Shown here: positions 42,984 through 51,352 of the stretch, piece after piece | Layout of the letters: each line of letters begins with the position of its first letter | Numbering within the stretch: position 1 is the first letter of the stretch | NCBI RefSeq assembly: GCF_015163075.1 | Contig: NZ_JADDXU010000006.1 | Span: forward strand, 186,001-250,000 | Direction: 5' to 3' | Length of the DNA stretch: 64,000 bases | From: Streptomyces justiciae | GTDB lineage: Bacteria; Actinomycetota; Actinomycetes; Streptomycetales; Streptomycetaceae | Notes under the pieces: model-generated | What the model saw: only the letters and a program-made list of their open reading frames with translations | Told to the model about the DNA's origin: nothing | Databases searched by the model: none | Position numbers and translations under genes: made by a program

Positions 42984-43925
42984 GTGCTGCCGGACACCGA
43001 TGAGCTCGCCGAGGTGCTGCTCGACCTCGCGGTACCCCATGAGGACATCAACGCGCTCGTCGCCCAGCGGCGGACGCTGACGGCCGACGCCGGAGCGATG
43101 CGACTGGTGGCGGAGTGCGTCGAGGCGCTGGTGCGCGACATGGGGGAGATCGTCGAGTACGGCGACGGCTTGCAGCTGATCGCGCGGACCGCCGAGGCAC
43201 CGGCGGCGCTGCGCCGGATCTTCCCCGCGTACGTGTTCGTCGCGGCGCTGCCGCACACGCGCGCGTACCACCGGGCACGGGGTGTCCCCGCCGACGTCTC
43301 CCGGCGCACCCTCACCGACCTCGGGCGGAACATGGCCGTCCACCGCAGGCGGCACGGGACGACGGGAGTCCAGTCCCCGCAGTGGCTGGTGCTCCATCTC
43401 CGCGGTGAGCTCTACCAGTTGGGGAGACTGCACTTCCAACGGGCGCGGCTCTGGTCGGGTGCGGCACGAGGGCTTGCGGCGGCGGGGATGACGGCGACCA
43501 CCGGCACGCTCTGTCTGGACCTGCACATCCCCGACTTCCTCGGCCCGCTGACGCCGGCCGCGTGCGACCGTTCGGTGGCGCTGGCGGGCGAGTTCTTCGC
43601 GAAGCACTACCCCGAGGAGGAGTACCGGTCGGTGATGTGCCACTCCTGGCTGCTGGACCCGCAGTTGAAGCGGTACCTGCCGGCCGACTCCAACATCGTC
43701 CGCTTCCAGGAGCGGTTCCGGATCGCGCCGCGGGATGTCGAGTCGGCCGACACCGAGCCGGTCCAGTTCGTGTTCGGGGACCCGGAGTTGCCGGTGGCGG
43801 GACTGCCTCGGCGTACGTCGGTGGAGCGGGCGGTGGGCGACCATCTACGGTCGGGCGGGCACTGGTACATCGGGCACGGGTGGTTTCCGCTGCCCGAGGA
43901 GGGGCTCCGTCCCTCGAACGGGTGA
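42984..43925 (+). CDS. Acyltransferase with NAT_N and GNAT-like C-terminal domains
   Basis: A 313-residue protein whose N-terminal helical domain and C-terminal GNAT-like domain (SPQWLVLHLRGELYQLGRLHFQRARLW, LCLDLHIPDFLGPLTPAACDRS, CHSWLLDPQLKRYLP, each partial) match the actinobacterial 'acyltransferase domain-containing' family. Substrate is unknown. GTG at 42984 follows GGAGG by four bases. Confidence 0.8.
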   Translation: MLPDTDELAEVLLDLAVPHEDINALVAQRRTLTADAGAMRLVAECVEALVRDMGEIVEYGDGLQLIARTAEAPAALRRIFPAYVFVAALPHTRAYHRARGVPADVSRRTLTDLGRNMAVHRRRHGTTGVQSPQWLVLHLRGELYQLGRLHFQRARLWSGAARGLAAAGMTATTGTLCLDLHIPDFLGPLTPAACDRSVALAGEFFAKHYPEEEYRSVMCHSWLLDPQLKRYLPADSNIVRFQERFRIAPRDVESADTEPVQFVFGDPELPVAGLPRRTSVERAVGDHLRSGGHWYIGHGWFPLPEEGLRPSNG

Positions 43926-43974
43926 AGTCGTTCGAGGGGGGAACGGGCTTGCGGATGCGGGCCGTTGGACGGGC

Positions 43975-44676
43975 ATGGAACTGAAAATGCGTGAGGGGTA
44001 CGAGGGGACGGGACCGGGGGCGATCACTCCGGACGGCTGCGCGGTGGAGCTGTATTCGCGGCTGCCGGTGTACGACGAGCCGGACATCATCGCCGCGGCC
44101 GTGCCGCCGGGGGCGCACATCCTGGAACTGGGCTGCGGTGTGGGCCGGATGACCCACCCGCTGTTGGAACGGGGCTTCCGGGTCACGGCGGTGGACGAGT
44201 CCCCGGAGATGCTGGCCCGCGTGCAGGGAGCGCGCACGATACGCAGCACGGTCGAGGAACTCGACCTGCCCGAGACGTTCGACGTGGTGATGCTCGCGTC
44301 GTTCCTCGTGCACACCGGCGACACCGAAGTGCGACGCGGGATGCTGCGCGCCTGCGCCCGGCATGTGGCGGAGGGCGGGTGCGTACTGATCCAGCGGGAG
44401 GGCGAGGACTACCACACCAACCTGCCACGCGAACGCGTCGACCCCAGCGGCTTCACCGTCCGGATGGTGTCGGCGGAGCCGGTCGGCGACGGGGTGAACT
44501 CGGTACGCGCGGAGTACGAGTTCCCGGACGCGGTATGGACCCAGACGTTCCTGGCCCGGCCGCTGACGGAGGAACAGTTCGAGGAGGCACTGGGGGAGGC
44601 GGGCCTGCGGGTGGACAAGTATCTGACGGGGGACCGGATATGGGTGCGGGCGGTGCGTGCGGAGAGCGCTGCGTAG
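43975..44676 (+). CDS. Class I SAM-dependent methyltransferase
   Basis: A 233-residue methyltransferase with the SAM loop ILELGCGVGRMTHPLLERG, acidic loop VDESPEMLARV and post-motif FDVVMLASFLVHTG. Substrate unknown. ATG at 43975 is 49 bp after the acyltransferase stop; an ATG four codons later is possible. Confidence 0.88.
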   Translation: MELKMREGYEGTGPGAITPDGCAVELYSRLPVYDEPDIIAAAVPPGAHILELGCGVGRMTHPLLERGFRVTAVDESPEMLARVQGARTIRSTVEELDLPETFDVVMLASFLVHTGDTEVRRGMLRACARHVAEGGCVLIQREGEDYHTNLPRERVDPSGFTVRMVSAEPVGDGVNSVRAEYEFPDAVWTQTFLARPLTEEQFEEALGEAGLRVDKYLTGDRIWVRAVRAESAA

Positions 44677-44697
44677 ACGGGGCTGCATTCGCGGGTC

Positions 44698-44745
44698 GGC
44701 GATGAGTTTCGGTGTGAGATCGCTGGCCGGGCGGCGATGAGTTTC
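44698..44745. repeat. Direct repeat GGCGATGAGTTTC x2 upstream of the DoxX gene
   Basis: Identical 13-bp copies at 44698-44710 and 44733-44745 lie in the 130-bp gap before the DoxX gene. They may be regulator or alternative sigma factor sites; unproven. Confidence 0.5.
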
Positions 44746-44806
44746 TGTGCGGGGGCCGGTCTATCTCTGTGACAGCACAACGGACCGCATCCCACAGGAG
44801 CCCCCG

Positions 44807-45277
44807 ATGTCCGAGACCACCGTTTCCGTCCCCGCCGCCGCGTCCGCCAACTCCGGTACCGGCACCGTCGTCGCCGAGTCCGCGAGCGCCCGTGGGCGCC
44901 GCGCGAGGATCGCCCTGCGCACCATTCAGGTGCTGCTGGCCCTGTTCTACGCGTTCGCGAGCGCGCTGCCCAAGCTGATCGCACACCCCACGGCCGCCGA
45001 CGCCTTCGCCGAGATTGGCTGGGGCAACGCGGGGATGTACACCATCGGCGCGCTCGAACTCGCCGGTGCGATCGCGTTGTTGGTGCCGGTGCTGCAGTCG
45101 GTGGCGGCGGTGGCGTTGAGCGGGCTGATGGTGGGCGCGTTCGTGGTCCAGGTCTCCTACTTCGACGGGGAGAACGCCGCGACCCCGCTGATCCTGATCA
45201 TCCCGCTGGCCCTGATCGCCTGGGCCCGCCGCGGCCAGAACGCCCAGCTGCTGCGGCTACTGCGACGCCGCTCGTGA
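44807..45277 (+). CDS. DoxX family membrane protein
   Basis: A 156-residue protein: a ~40-residue polar N-terminus, then four membrane helices (TIQVLLALFYAFASALPKL, YTIGALELAGAIALLVPVL, VALSGLMVGAFVVQV, LILIIPLALIAWA). The LELAGAIALLVP block is typical of DoxX/DoxX-like quinone-related membrane proteins. AGGAG six bases upstream supports ATG 44807. Confidence 0.87.
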   Translation: MSETTVSVPAAASANSGTGTVVAESASARGRRARIALRTIQVLLALFYAFASALPKLIAHPTAADAFAEIGWGNAGMYTIGALELAGAIALLVPVLQSVAAVALSGLMVGAFVVQVSYFDGENAATPLILIIPLALIAWARRGQNAQLLRLLRRRS

Positions 45278-45413
45278 CAGCCGCGCCGGCGCCCTGCCGG
45301 CCTCGCTGCAAACCCCGGCGGGCTGGTCGACCCAGCCTGTCCGGGGTGTGCGGGGGGAGCTGGCACTGCCTGATGTCGGTCCGCTTCCTCTGAAGCGCGG
45401 GTCCGAGCATCGA

Positions 45414-45615
45414 GCCCGTCCGGTGTTTGAGGGCGGGCGTCGCCTTCTCTGCGCTGGCCCGCATCTCTCAGCCCGTCCGGCGTTTGAGGACGAGGCCCCT
45501 TCAGGGCCGAAGCGGGGGTCTGGGGGCGGCAGCCCCAAGGGAGGCGGGGTCGAAGGGGCAGAGCCCCTGGAGGATGGGACGGGTAGGGGCGGCGGGGGCG
45601 AGAAAAACCCCTCGG
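45414..45615. repeat. Dispersed Streptomyces repeat cluster
   Basis: Two copies of GCCCGTCCGG[T/C]GTTTGAGG (45414-45432, 45471-45489), hairpins around GGGGC-AGA-GCCCC (45555-45567) and the GC-rich block also seen at 30217-30239 form a composite intergenic repeat common in this genus. The 338-bp gap has no convincing gene. Confidence 0.72.
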
Positions 45616-46233
45616 TCACCGCCCGCCCGTGCGACCACCCTTACTTCCACCCGGCACTCCAGGCACCCCACCCATCCCCCGCAGCCGCTCCATGTCCCGC
45701 CGGTCCCGTTTGGTCGGCCGCCCCGCACCCCGGTCCCGGATACCCGCCGGAGCCACCGCCTCACGAGGCGGAGGCGGCGGACTGTTGTCGACATAGCACT
45801 GCACCGCGACAGGCGCCCCCACCCGCTTCCGAATGAGGCGCTTGACGACGACGATCCGCTCCCGCCCTTCATGCACCAGACGGACCTCGTCACCGACCCG
45901 GACGGAGTGGGCCGGCTTGACCCGCTCACCGTTCACCCGGACATGACCGCCCTTGCAGGCGGCGGCACCGGCGGACCGGGTCTTGATCAGCCGCACGGAC
46001 CAGATCCAGCTGTCGACGCGAACCGTCTCACCCTGCTGAGGCCCAGCGGCCTCGGCGGCAGCAACCGCGGCGGCGACCTGCGGATCCGCCCCCGCACCAT
46101 CACCACGACCGTCCGACTCCGCCCGGGCGGGTGCCGACATCGCGCCGGTAGCGGTCGGCACCTCATCGGCACCGTTCCGACCGGCTTCGGCGGCGCCCCC
46201 GCCCGCCCCGCCCTCCACACGTTCAGCAGCCAT
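45616..46233 (-). CDS. S4-domain RNA-binding protein (Hsp15-like)
   Basis: A 205-residue protein with an Ala/Gly-rich N-terminus and an S4 domain at about 70-125 (VRVDSWIWSVRLIKTRSAGA, CKGGHVRVNGERVKPAHSVRVGDEV, partial), followed by a basic tail. Hsp15-type proteins bind stalled 50S subunits carrying peptidyl-tRNA; that role here is inferred from the domain. Confidence 0.88.
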   Translation of the reverse strand: MAAERVEGGAGGGAAEAGRNGADEVPTATGAMSAPARAESDGRGDGAGADPQVAAAVAAAEAAGPQQGETVRVDSWIWSVRLIKTRSAGAAACKGGHVRVNGERVKPAHSVRVGDEVRLVHEGRERIVVVKRLIRKRVGAPVAVQCYVDNSPPPPPREAVAPAGIRDRGAGRPTKRDRRDMERLRGMGGVPGVPGGSKGGRTGGR

Positions 46234-46335
46234 ACCCCGACCTTAGCCCGCCCCCCCACCCCCACCCCGACGCGATTTCCACGCCGAGCCCCACACCGTC
46301 CGCTGCCGATTCCGGAGGCGGCGACGACACGGTCG

Positions 46336-46341
46336 TACCGT
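46336..46341 (+). promoter_or_regulatory. -10-like TACCGT six bases before the UDG start
   Basis: TACCGT ends six bases before the GTG at 46348, with no ribosome binding site, consistent with a leaderless mRNA. Confidence 0.45.
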
Positions 46342-46347
46342 GGTGAC

Positions 46348-47025
46348 GTGGACGCTCTCGACAACCTGGACCGGCGTATCGCGGGCTGCCGGGCCTGCCC
46401 CCGCCTGGTCGACTGGCGGGAGGAAGTGGCCCGTACCAAGCGCGCCGCCTTCGCCGACCAGACGTACTGGGGGCGTCCGGTGCCGGGATTCGGGCCGGCG
46501 GACGCCCGGATGCTGATCGTCGGCCTCGCCCCCGCCGCGCACGGCGGCAACCGCACCGGCCGGATGTTCACCGGCGACAGGTCCGGAGACGTGCTGTACC
46601 AGGCGCTGTACGACGTCGGCCTCGCCTCGCAGCCCACGGCGGTGAGCATCGACGACGGCCTCGAACTGCACGGCGTCCGCGTCACCTCGCCCGTGCACTG
46701 CGCCCCGCCCGCCAACAAGCCCACCCCGGGGGAGCGGGACACCTGCCGCCCCTGGCTCGTGCAGGAGCTGAGGCTGCTGCGGCCGACGCTGCGGTCGGTG
46801 GTGGTGCTGGGTGCCTTCGGCTGGCAGGCCACGCTGCCCGCGCTGGTGGCGGCGGGGTGGGACGTACCGAGGCCTCGGCCCGCCTTCGGGCACGGAGTGC
46901 GGGTGCCGCTCGACGGGATCGAGTTGTTCGGCTGCTTCCACGTCAGCCAGCGCAACACGTTCACCGGCCGGCTGACCCCGCAGATGCTCCGGGACGTGCT
47001 GCGCACGGCGGCGGCCGTCAATTGA
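46348..47025 (+). CDS. Uracil-DNA glycosylase, family 5 (UdgB-type, iron-sulfur)
   Basis: A 225-residue DNA repair glycosylase. Iron-sulfur cysteines are in GCRACPRL (C14, C17) and in the HCAPP...DTCRPWL region. The active-site loop GLAPAAHGGNRTGRMFTGDRSG (interrupted) has the Ala/His pattern of family 5 rather than the Glu of family 4, and the C-terminal HVSQRNTFTGRLT holds the second catalytic motif. It removes uracil, and in family 5 also other deaminated bases, from DNA. Confidence 0.92.
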   Translation: MDALDNLDRRIAGCRACPRLVDWREEVARTKRAAFADQTYWGRPVPGFGPADARMLIVGLAPAAHGGNRTGRMFTGDRSGDVLYQALYDVGLASQPTAVSIDDGLELHGVRVTSPVHCAPPANKPTPGERDTCRPWLVQELRLLRPTLRSVVVLGAFGWQATLPALVAAGWDVPRPRPAFGHGVRVPLDGIELFGCFHVSQRNTFTGRLTPQMLRDVLRTAAAVN

Positions 47026-47050
47026 GGGGACCTGGTCGCCGTACGGGAGT

Positions 47051-47056
47051 TAAGGT
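47051..47056 (+). promoter_or_regulatory. -10-like TAAGGT six bases before pip
   Basis: TAAGGT lies six bases before the ATG at 47063, consistent with a leaderless mRNA. Confidence 0.45.
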
Positions 47057-47062
47057 CGCGGG

Positions 47063-48034
47063 ATGCCTCTTCACCCGGAGATCGAACCGTACGACCACGG
47101 CATGCTCGATGTCGGAGACGGCAACCACGTCTACTGGGAGACCTGCGGGAACCCGCTGGGCAAGCCCGCCGTGGTGCTGCACGGTGGGCCGGGGTCCGGC
47201 TGCGGGCCCTACTTCCGGCGGCTCTTCGATCCGGCCGTGTACCGGATCGTGCTGCTCGACCAGCGCGGCTGCGGGCGTTCCACACCGCACGCGAGCGTGT
47301 ACGGGACCGACATGAGCGTGAACACGACCGCTCACCTCATCGCCGACCTGGAACTGCTGCGGGAGCACCTCGGGATCGAGCGGTGGCTGGTGTGGGGCGT
47401 GTCATGGGGGTCGGTGCTGGGGCTGCGGTACGCGCAGACGCATCCGGCCGTCGTGTCGGAGCTGGTGCTGACAGGCGTCGCCACGGGGTCGAATCCCGAA
47501 GTCGCCCTGTTGACCAGGGGGTTGGGGCAGATCTTCCCGGAGGCCTTCGAGCGGTTCCTGGCCGAGCTGCCCGCGGGGGAGCGGGAGGGGAACCTCGCCG
47601 CCGCGTACAACCGGCTCATCGAGTCGCCCGATCCCGAGGTGCGGGCGCGGGCGGCCCGGGCCTGGACGGACTGGGAGACGGCGTGTGTGCCGGCGCCGCC
47701 GAGGTCGGTGCCGCGGTACGAGGACGAGCGGTTCCGGATGGGCTTCGCCCGTACCGTCACGCACTACTTCGGCAACGACCACTTCCTGGGCGAGGGCAAC
47801 GAGGAGGGTGTCGTCCTGCGGGACGCCCCGCTGCTGAAGGGCATCCCCGGAACGCTGGTGCAGGGCAGCCTCGACTTCGGCAATCTGCTGGGGATCGTAT
47901 GGCGGCTCCACCAGGCCTGGCCCGGCAGCGAGTTGGTCGTCATCGACGACGTGGGACACAACGCGGGAGCGCCGGGCGTGGGGGAGGCGTTGGTGGCGGC
48001 GACCGACAAGTACGCCAAGACGCAGGCGGGTTAG
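47063..48034 (+). CDS. pip: Proline iminopeptidase (alpha/beta hydrolase, S33)
   Basis: A 323-residue alpha/beta hydrolase. The oxyanion region is VVLHGGPGSGCGP, followed by LLDQRGCGRSTPHA, the nucleophile elbow GVSWGSVLGL and the histidine in VIDDVGHNAGAP. These are the signatures of prolyl aminopeptidases that release N-terminal proline. It converges on the GntR gene with 11 bp between stops. Confidence 0.93.
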   Translation: MPLHPEIEPYDHGMLDVGDGNHVYWETCGNPLGKPAVVLHGGPGSGCGPYFRRLFDPAVYRIVLLDQRGCGRSTPHASVYGTDMSVNTTAHLIADLELLREHLGIERWLVWGVSWGSVLGLRYAQTHPAVVSELVLTGVATGSNPEVALLTRGLGQIFPEAFERFLAELPAGEREGNLAAAYNRLIESPDPEVRARAARAWTDWETACVPAPPRSVPRYEDERFRMGFARTVTHYFGNDHFLGEGNEEGVVLRDAPLLKGIPGTLVQGSLDFGNLLGIVWRLHQAWPGSELVVIDDVGHNAGAPGVGEALVAATDKYAKTQAG

Positions 48035-48045
48035 CCGGTTCCGGG

Positions 48046-48705
48046 TCAGCCGGTCTCCCCGAACAACTGCCGTACCGTCGACTCGTAGTTGGTCCGCACG
48101 TGCGCGAGGGCGTGCGCGCGGGCCCGCTCCGGGTCGCCGGACGCGATCGCCTCGTACAACTCGCGGTGTTCTATGAGGAGTTGGGGCCACTCCTCGTTCC
48201 GTCGGGTCATCCAGCGCAGTCGGCCGGCCACCGGTTCGAGGGCTTCGATCAGCAGGCTGTTGCCGGCCATGGCCACGATGCGGTCGTGCAGCCGGCTGTT
48301 GATGTCTGTGATCGTCTCCGCGTCGCCCGCCTCGGTCGCGGTCGCCGCCTCGTCGATGAGCCGCTCGACCTCGGCCAGGTCATCAGGTGTCGCGCGGGCC
48401 GCGGCCAGCCCCGCCGCGTACACCTCCAGCGCCTCGCGCAGTTCGAAGAGCTCCTTGACGTCCTGCGGGGTCAGCCGTCGTACGACGATCCGGCGCGGGG
48501 TCTCGAAGTGGACGAAGCCCTCGGCGACCAGGGCGCGGATCGCCTCGCGGACCGGCACGCGGGAGACGCCGAAGCGCTCGGCGAGCTCCCGTTCGACCAG
48601 TCGGTCGCCGGGGCGCAGCCTGCCCGCGATGATCTCCTGCCGTAGCGAGGCCAGGACGCGTTCGCGGATGGCGCCGAGGGGTTCGATCTTCGTCGTGGAG
48701 CTCAT
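48046..48705 (-). CDS. GntR-family (FadR/FCD) transcriptional regulator
   Basis: A 219-residue regulator with an N-terminal winged helix (RPGDRLVERELAERFGVSRVPVREAIRALV, partial) and an all-helical FCD ligand domain with the metal/ligand histidines in SRLHDRIVAMAGN and EHRELYEAI. It is divergent from the NCS1 permease, and the 16-bp palindrome between them is its probable site. It likely represses permease and racemase genes until a hydantoin, allantoin or related ligand is present. Confidence 0.93.
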   Translation of the reverse strand: MSSTTKIEPLGAIRERVLASLRQEIIAGRLRPGDRLVERELAERFGVSRVPVREAIRALVAEGFVHFETPRRIVVRRLTPQDVKELFELREALEVYAAGLAAARATPDDLAEVERLIDEAATATEAGDAETITDINSRLHDRIVAMAGNSLLIEALEPVAGRLRWMTRRNEEWPQLLIEHRELYEAIASGDPERARAHALAHVRTNYESTVRQLFGETG

Positions 48706-48796
48706 GGGGTCATCTTCGCCGACTCCGGAGGTGTTTTACCGAGCGTTAACCGACGCGACATCGGTCGGAACGCTTGACGGGAGGACTATGACCGCA

Positions 48797-48812
48797 GTTT
48801 GGTATACCAAAC
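48797..48812. promoter_or_regulatory. GntR/FCD operator
   Basis: GTTTGGTATACCAAAC is a perfect 16-bp palindrome with the TGGTATACCA core common to FadR-type sites (TNGT...ACNA). It lies between the divergent regulator and permease, 40 bp before the permease start. Confidence 0.8.
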
Positions 48813-48851
48813 GGTCGTCATCCTCCTCCGTCCCCGGCTCATGGAGGCCCC

Positions 48852-50315
48852 GTGTCCCTCGCCGACCGCGCCACAGCCACCGGCGCCCCAGCGTTCGTCC
48901 CCGATCCCCGCCTCACCAACGAAGACCTCGCGCCCGCCGAGAAGCGGAACTGGAAGGTCTTCGACCTCTTCGCGATGTGGATGTCCGACGTCCACAACCT
49001 GGGCAACTACACGTTCGCCGCCGGTCTGCTCGTCCTCGGCATGAACGTGTGGCAGGTCTTCACCTCGCTCCTCGTCGGCTTCGTGCTCATCTACGTCGGC
49101 ATGAACTGGATGGGGAAGATCGGCCAGCGCCACGGCGTCCCCTTCCCGGTCGTCAGCCGCATCAGCTTCGGCGTGTGGGGCGCCAACATCCCGGCCCTCA
49201 TCCGGGCCGTGATCGCCATCATGTGGTACGGCATCCAGACCTATCTGGCCTCGGTCGCGGTGAACGTGATGCTGCTCGCCGCCTGGCCGGGCCTGGAGTC
49301 CTGGACGCACAGCTCCTTCCTGGGACTTGACGCGCTCGGCTGGGTCTCCTTCCTCTCCCTGTGGCTGATCCAGGCGCTGATCATCAGCCAGGGCATGGAG
49401 TCGGTCCGGAAGTTCCAGGACTTCTGCGGTCCGGCGATCTGGATCGTCATGATCGCGCTCGCGGTCTGGGTGCTGGCCAAGGCCGACTGGACCATCTCCC
49501 TCACCACCACCCCGCACCCGGTGTCGGTCGGCGAGCAGTGGCGGCAGTGGTTCGGCGCGATCGGCCTGATCCTCGCCACGTACGGCACGCTGATGCTCAA
49601 CTTCTGCGACTTCTCCCGCTTCGCCCCGGACTACAAGACCGTCCGCCGCGGCAACTTCTGGGGCCTGCCCATCAACTCCACGGCGTTCGTGGTCGTCTCG
49701 GTGATCGTCACGGCCGGTTCGCTGGAGGTGTTCGGCGAGGCCATCACCGACCCGGCGGAGCTGGTGGCCAAGGTCGGCAACACCTGGGTCCTGGTCGTCG
49801 CCGCGCTGACCTTCGCGATCGCCACCATGGGCGTCAACATCGTCGCCAACTTCGTCTCACCGGCGTACGACCTAGCCAACGTCTGGCCGCAGAAGATCAG
49901 CTTCAAGGTCGGCGGCATGATCAGCACGGTCGCCGCGCTGGTCGTCACCCCGTGGAACCTCTTCTCCAACCCGACCGTCGTCAACTACTTCCTCGGCGGC
50001 CTCGGTGCCTTCCTGGGCCCGCTGTTCGGCGTGATCATGCTCGACTACTACTGGATCAAGAAGGGCCGCGTGGACGTCAACGAACTGTTCAACGGCGCCC
50101 CCGGCTCCCGCTACTACTACAAGAAGGGCGTCAACCCCAAGGCGCTGTGGGCGTTCCTGCCCTCGGCGGGCGTCGCGGCCGTCCTCGCCCTCGTGAAGAC
50201 GTTCAGCGACGTGGCCCCGTACTCCTGGTTCATCGGCACGGCGCTGGCGGCCGGACTGTACGCGCTGCTGTGCCGGGACGAGCGCACCGCCGCTACCAAG
50301 GCTGTGGAGGTCTGA
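48852..50315 (+). CDS. NCS1-family cytosine/hydantoin/allantoin permease
   Basis: A 487-residue transporter with about 12 membrane helices. Typical NCS1 features are LAPAEKRNWKVFDLFAMWMSDVHNLGNYTFAAGLL (partial) at the N-terminus, GVPFPVVSRISFGVWGANIPALIRA, and NFCDFSRFAPDYKTVRRGN. It imports nucleobases or hydantoin-like compounds; the racemase neighbour favours allantoin or hydantoins. GTG at 48852 follows GGAGG. Confidence 0.92.
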   Translation: MSLADRATATGAPAFVPDPRLTNEDLAPAEKRNWKVFDLFAMWMSDVHNLGNYTFAAGLLVLGMNVWQVFTSLLVGFVLIYVGMNWMGKIGQRHGVPFPVVSRISFGVWGANIPALIRAVIAIMWYGIQTYLASVAVNVMLLAAWPGLESWTHSSFLGLDALGWVSFLSLWLIQALIISQGMESVRKFQDFCGPAIWIVMIALAVWVLAKADWTISLTTTPHPVSVGEQWRQWFGAIGLILATYGTLMLNFCDFSRFAPDYKTVRRGNFWGLPINSTAFVVVSVIVTAGSLEVFGEAITDPAELVAKVGNTWVLVVAALTFAIATMGVNIVANFVSPAYDLANVWPQKISFKVGGMISTVAALVVTPWNLFSNPTVVNYFLGGLGAFLGPLFGVIMLDYYWIKKGRVDVNELFNGAPGSRYYYKKGVNPKALWAFLPSAGVAAVLALVKTFSDVAPYSWFIGTALAAGLYALLCRDERTAATKAVEV

Positions 50316-50320
50316 CGGAA

Positions 50321-51040
50321 GTGCGAATCGTCGTCACCAACTGCAACACCACGCAGGAGATGACCGAGGAGATCGTACGAGGTGCCCGGGCCGCGGCAGG
50401 CCCGGGCACCGCCGTGACCGGGCTGACCCCCCAGTGGGGACCGGAGTCGGCCGAGGGCTGGCTCGACAGCTACCTGTCGGCGGCTGCGGTGATCGACCTC
50501 CTGCGGACCTACGAGGGCCCCGCGTACGACGCGGTCGTCATGGCCGGTTTCGGCGAACACGGACGGGAAGGCGTCCGGGAGTTGGTCGACGTCCCCGTCG
50601 TCGACATCACCGAGGCGGCGGCCCATCTGGCCTGTCTGCTCGGCCGGCGCTACGGCGTGGTCACCACCCTGGAACGCTCCTGCGGCCAGATCGAGGACAG
50701 CCTGGAACTCGCCGGCGTGGGCCGCAACTGCGCCGCGGTCGTCGGAACGGGGCTGAACGTCCTCGAACTCGGCGACGCGGAGCGCACGGAGGCCGCCTTC
50801 GTGGCCGCCGCGGAGAGAGCCATCGCCGCGGGCGCCGAGGTGCTGGTGCTGGGCTGCGCCGGGATGACGGGGCTGCAACGGGCGGTGGGGGAGAAACTCG
50901 GGCTGCCGGTGGTCGACGGGGTCGGGGCCGCGGTGAAGCTGGCGGAGTCGCTGGTGGGGTTGGGGTTGGGGACGAGCCGGGTGGGCGGGTATGCACGGCC
51001 GTTGGCCAAGGGGCGGGTTTGGGGGAGGCAGGTGGGGTGA
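50321..51040 (+). CDS. Asp/Glu/hydantoin racemase family protein
   Basis: A 239-residue protein of the hydantoin/allantoin racemase family: IVVTNCNTTQEMTEEIV at the N-terminus, VVMAGFGEHGREGVRELVDVPVV where the first catalytic cysteine usually lies, and VLVLGCAGMTGLQ holding the second. The position normally read as Cys-Phe appears as Gly-Phe here. It lies five bases after the permease stop, so it belongs to the same operon. Confidence 0.88.
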   Translation: MRIVVTNCNTTQEMTEEIVRGARAAAGPGTAVTGLTPQWGPESAEGWLDSYLSAAAVIDLLRTYEGPAYDAVVMAGFGEHGREGVRELVDVPVVDITEAAAHLACLLGRRYGVVTTLERSCGQIEDSLELAGVGRNCAAVVGTGLNVLELGDAERTEAAFVAAAERAIAAGAEVLVLGCAGMTGLQRAVGEKLGLPVVDGVGAAVKLAESLVGLGLGTSRVGGYARPLAKGRVWGRQVG

Positions 51041-51078
51041 GGGGTTTGCGGCCCTGCGGGTGGGGTGTGGGCGGCGAT

Positions 51079-51231
51079 GCGGTGGCGCACGGAGCCGGTG
51101 AGGGGGTGTCGTCGGGGTGCGTCGGCGAAGCCGTGGCGCACCGAGCCGGTGAGGGGGCGCCGTCGGGGTGCGTCGGGGACGCCGTGGAGCATCAAGCCGG
51201 GGAGAGGACGCCGTCGGGGTGATCCTGGCGC
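51079..51231. repeat. 51-bp imperfect tandem repeat x3
   Basis: Units begin at 51079, 51130 and 51181. Units 1 and 2 differ at only a few positions; unit 3 is more diverged after GCCGTCGGGGTG. They fill most of the 312-bp gap between the racemase and GH6 genes. The period is 17 codons, and frames stay open on both strands, but no start signal supports a gene. Confidence 0.88.
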
Positions 51232-51352
51232 GGTCCCGTCGGCGGTGCGTCAGGGCCAGGGGCGGTACGACCGCACACTTCCGTCGGGACGTGGCGCCGC
51301 CCCCGCGTCCCCCACACCTCCTGATGCTCGGCGGCGGGAACGGGAGTCGCCG

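Noticed and set aside
50650..51195. Minus-strand gene across the 51-bp repeat and racemase end
   Set aside because: Repeat-derived open frame overlapping a well-supported gene, with no start signal.
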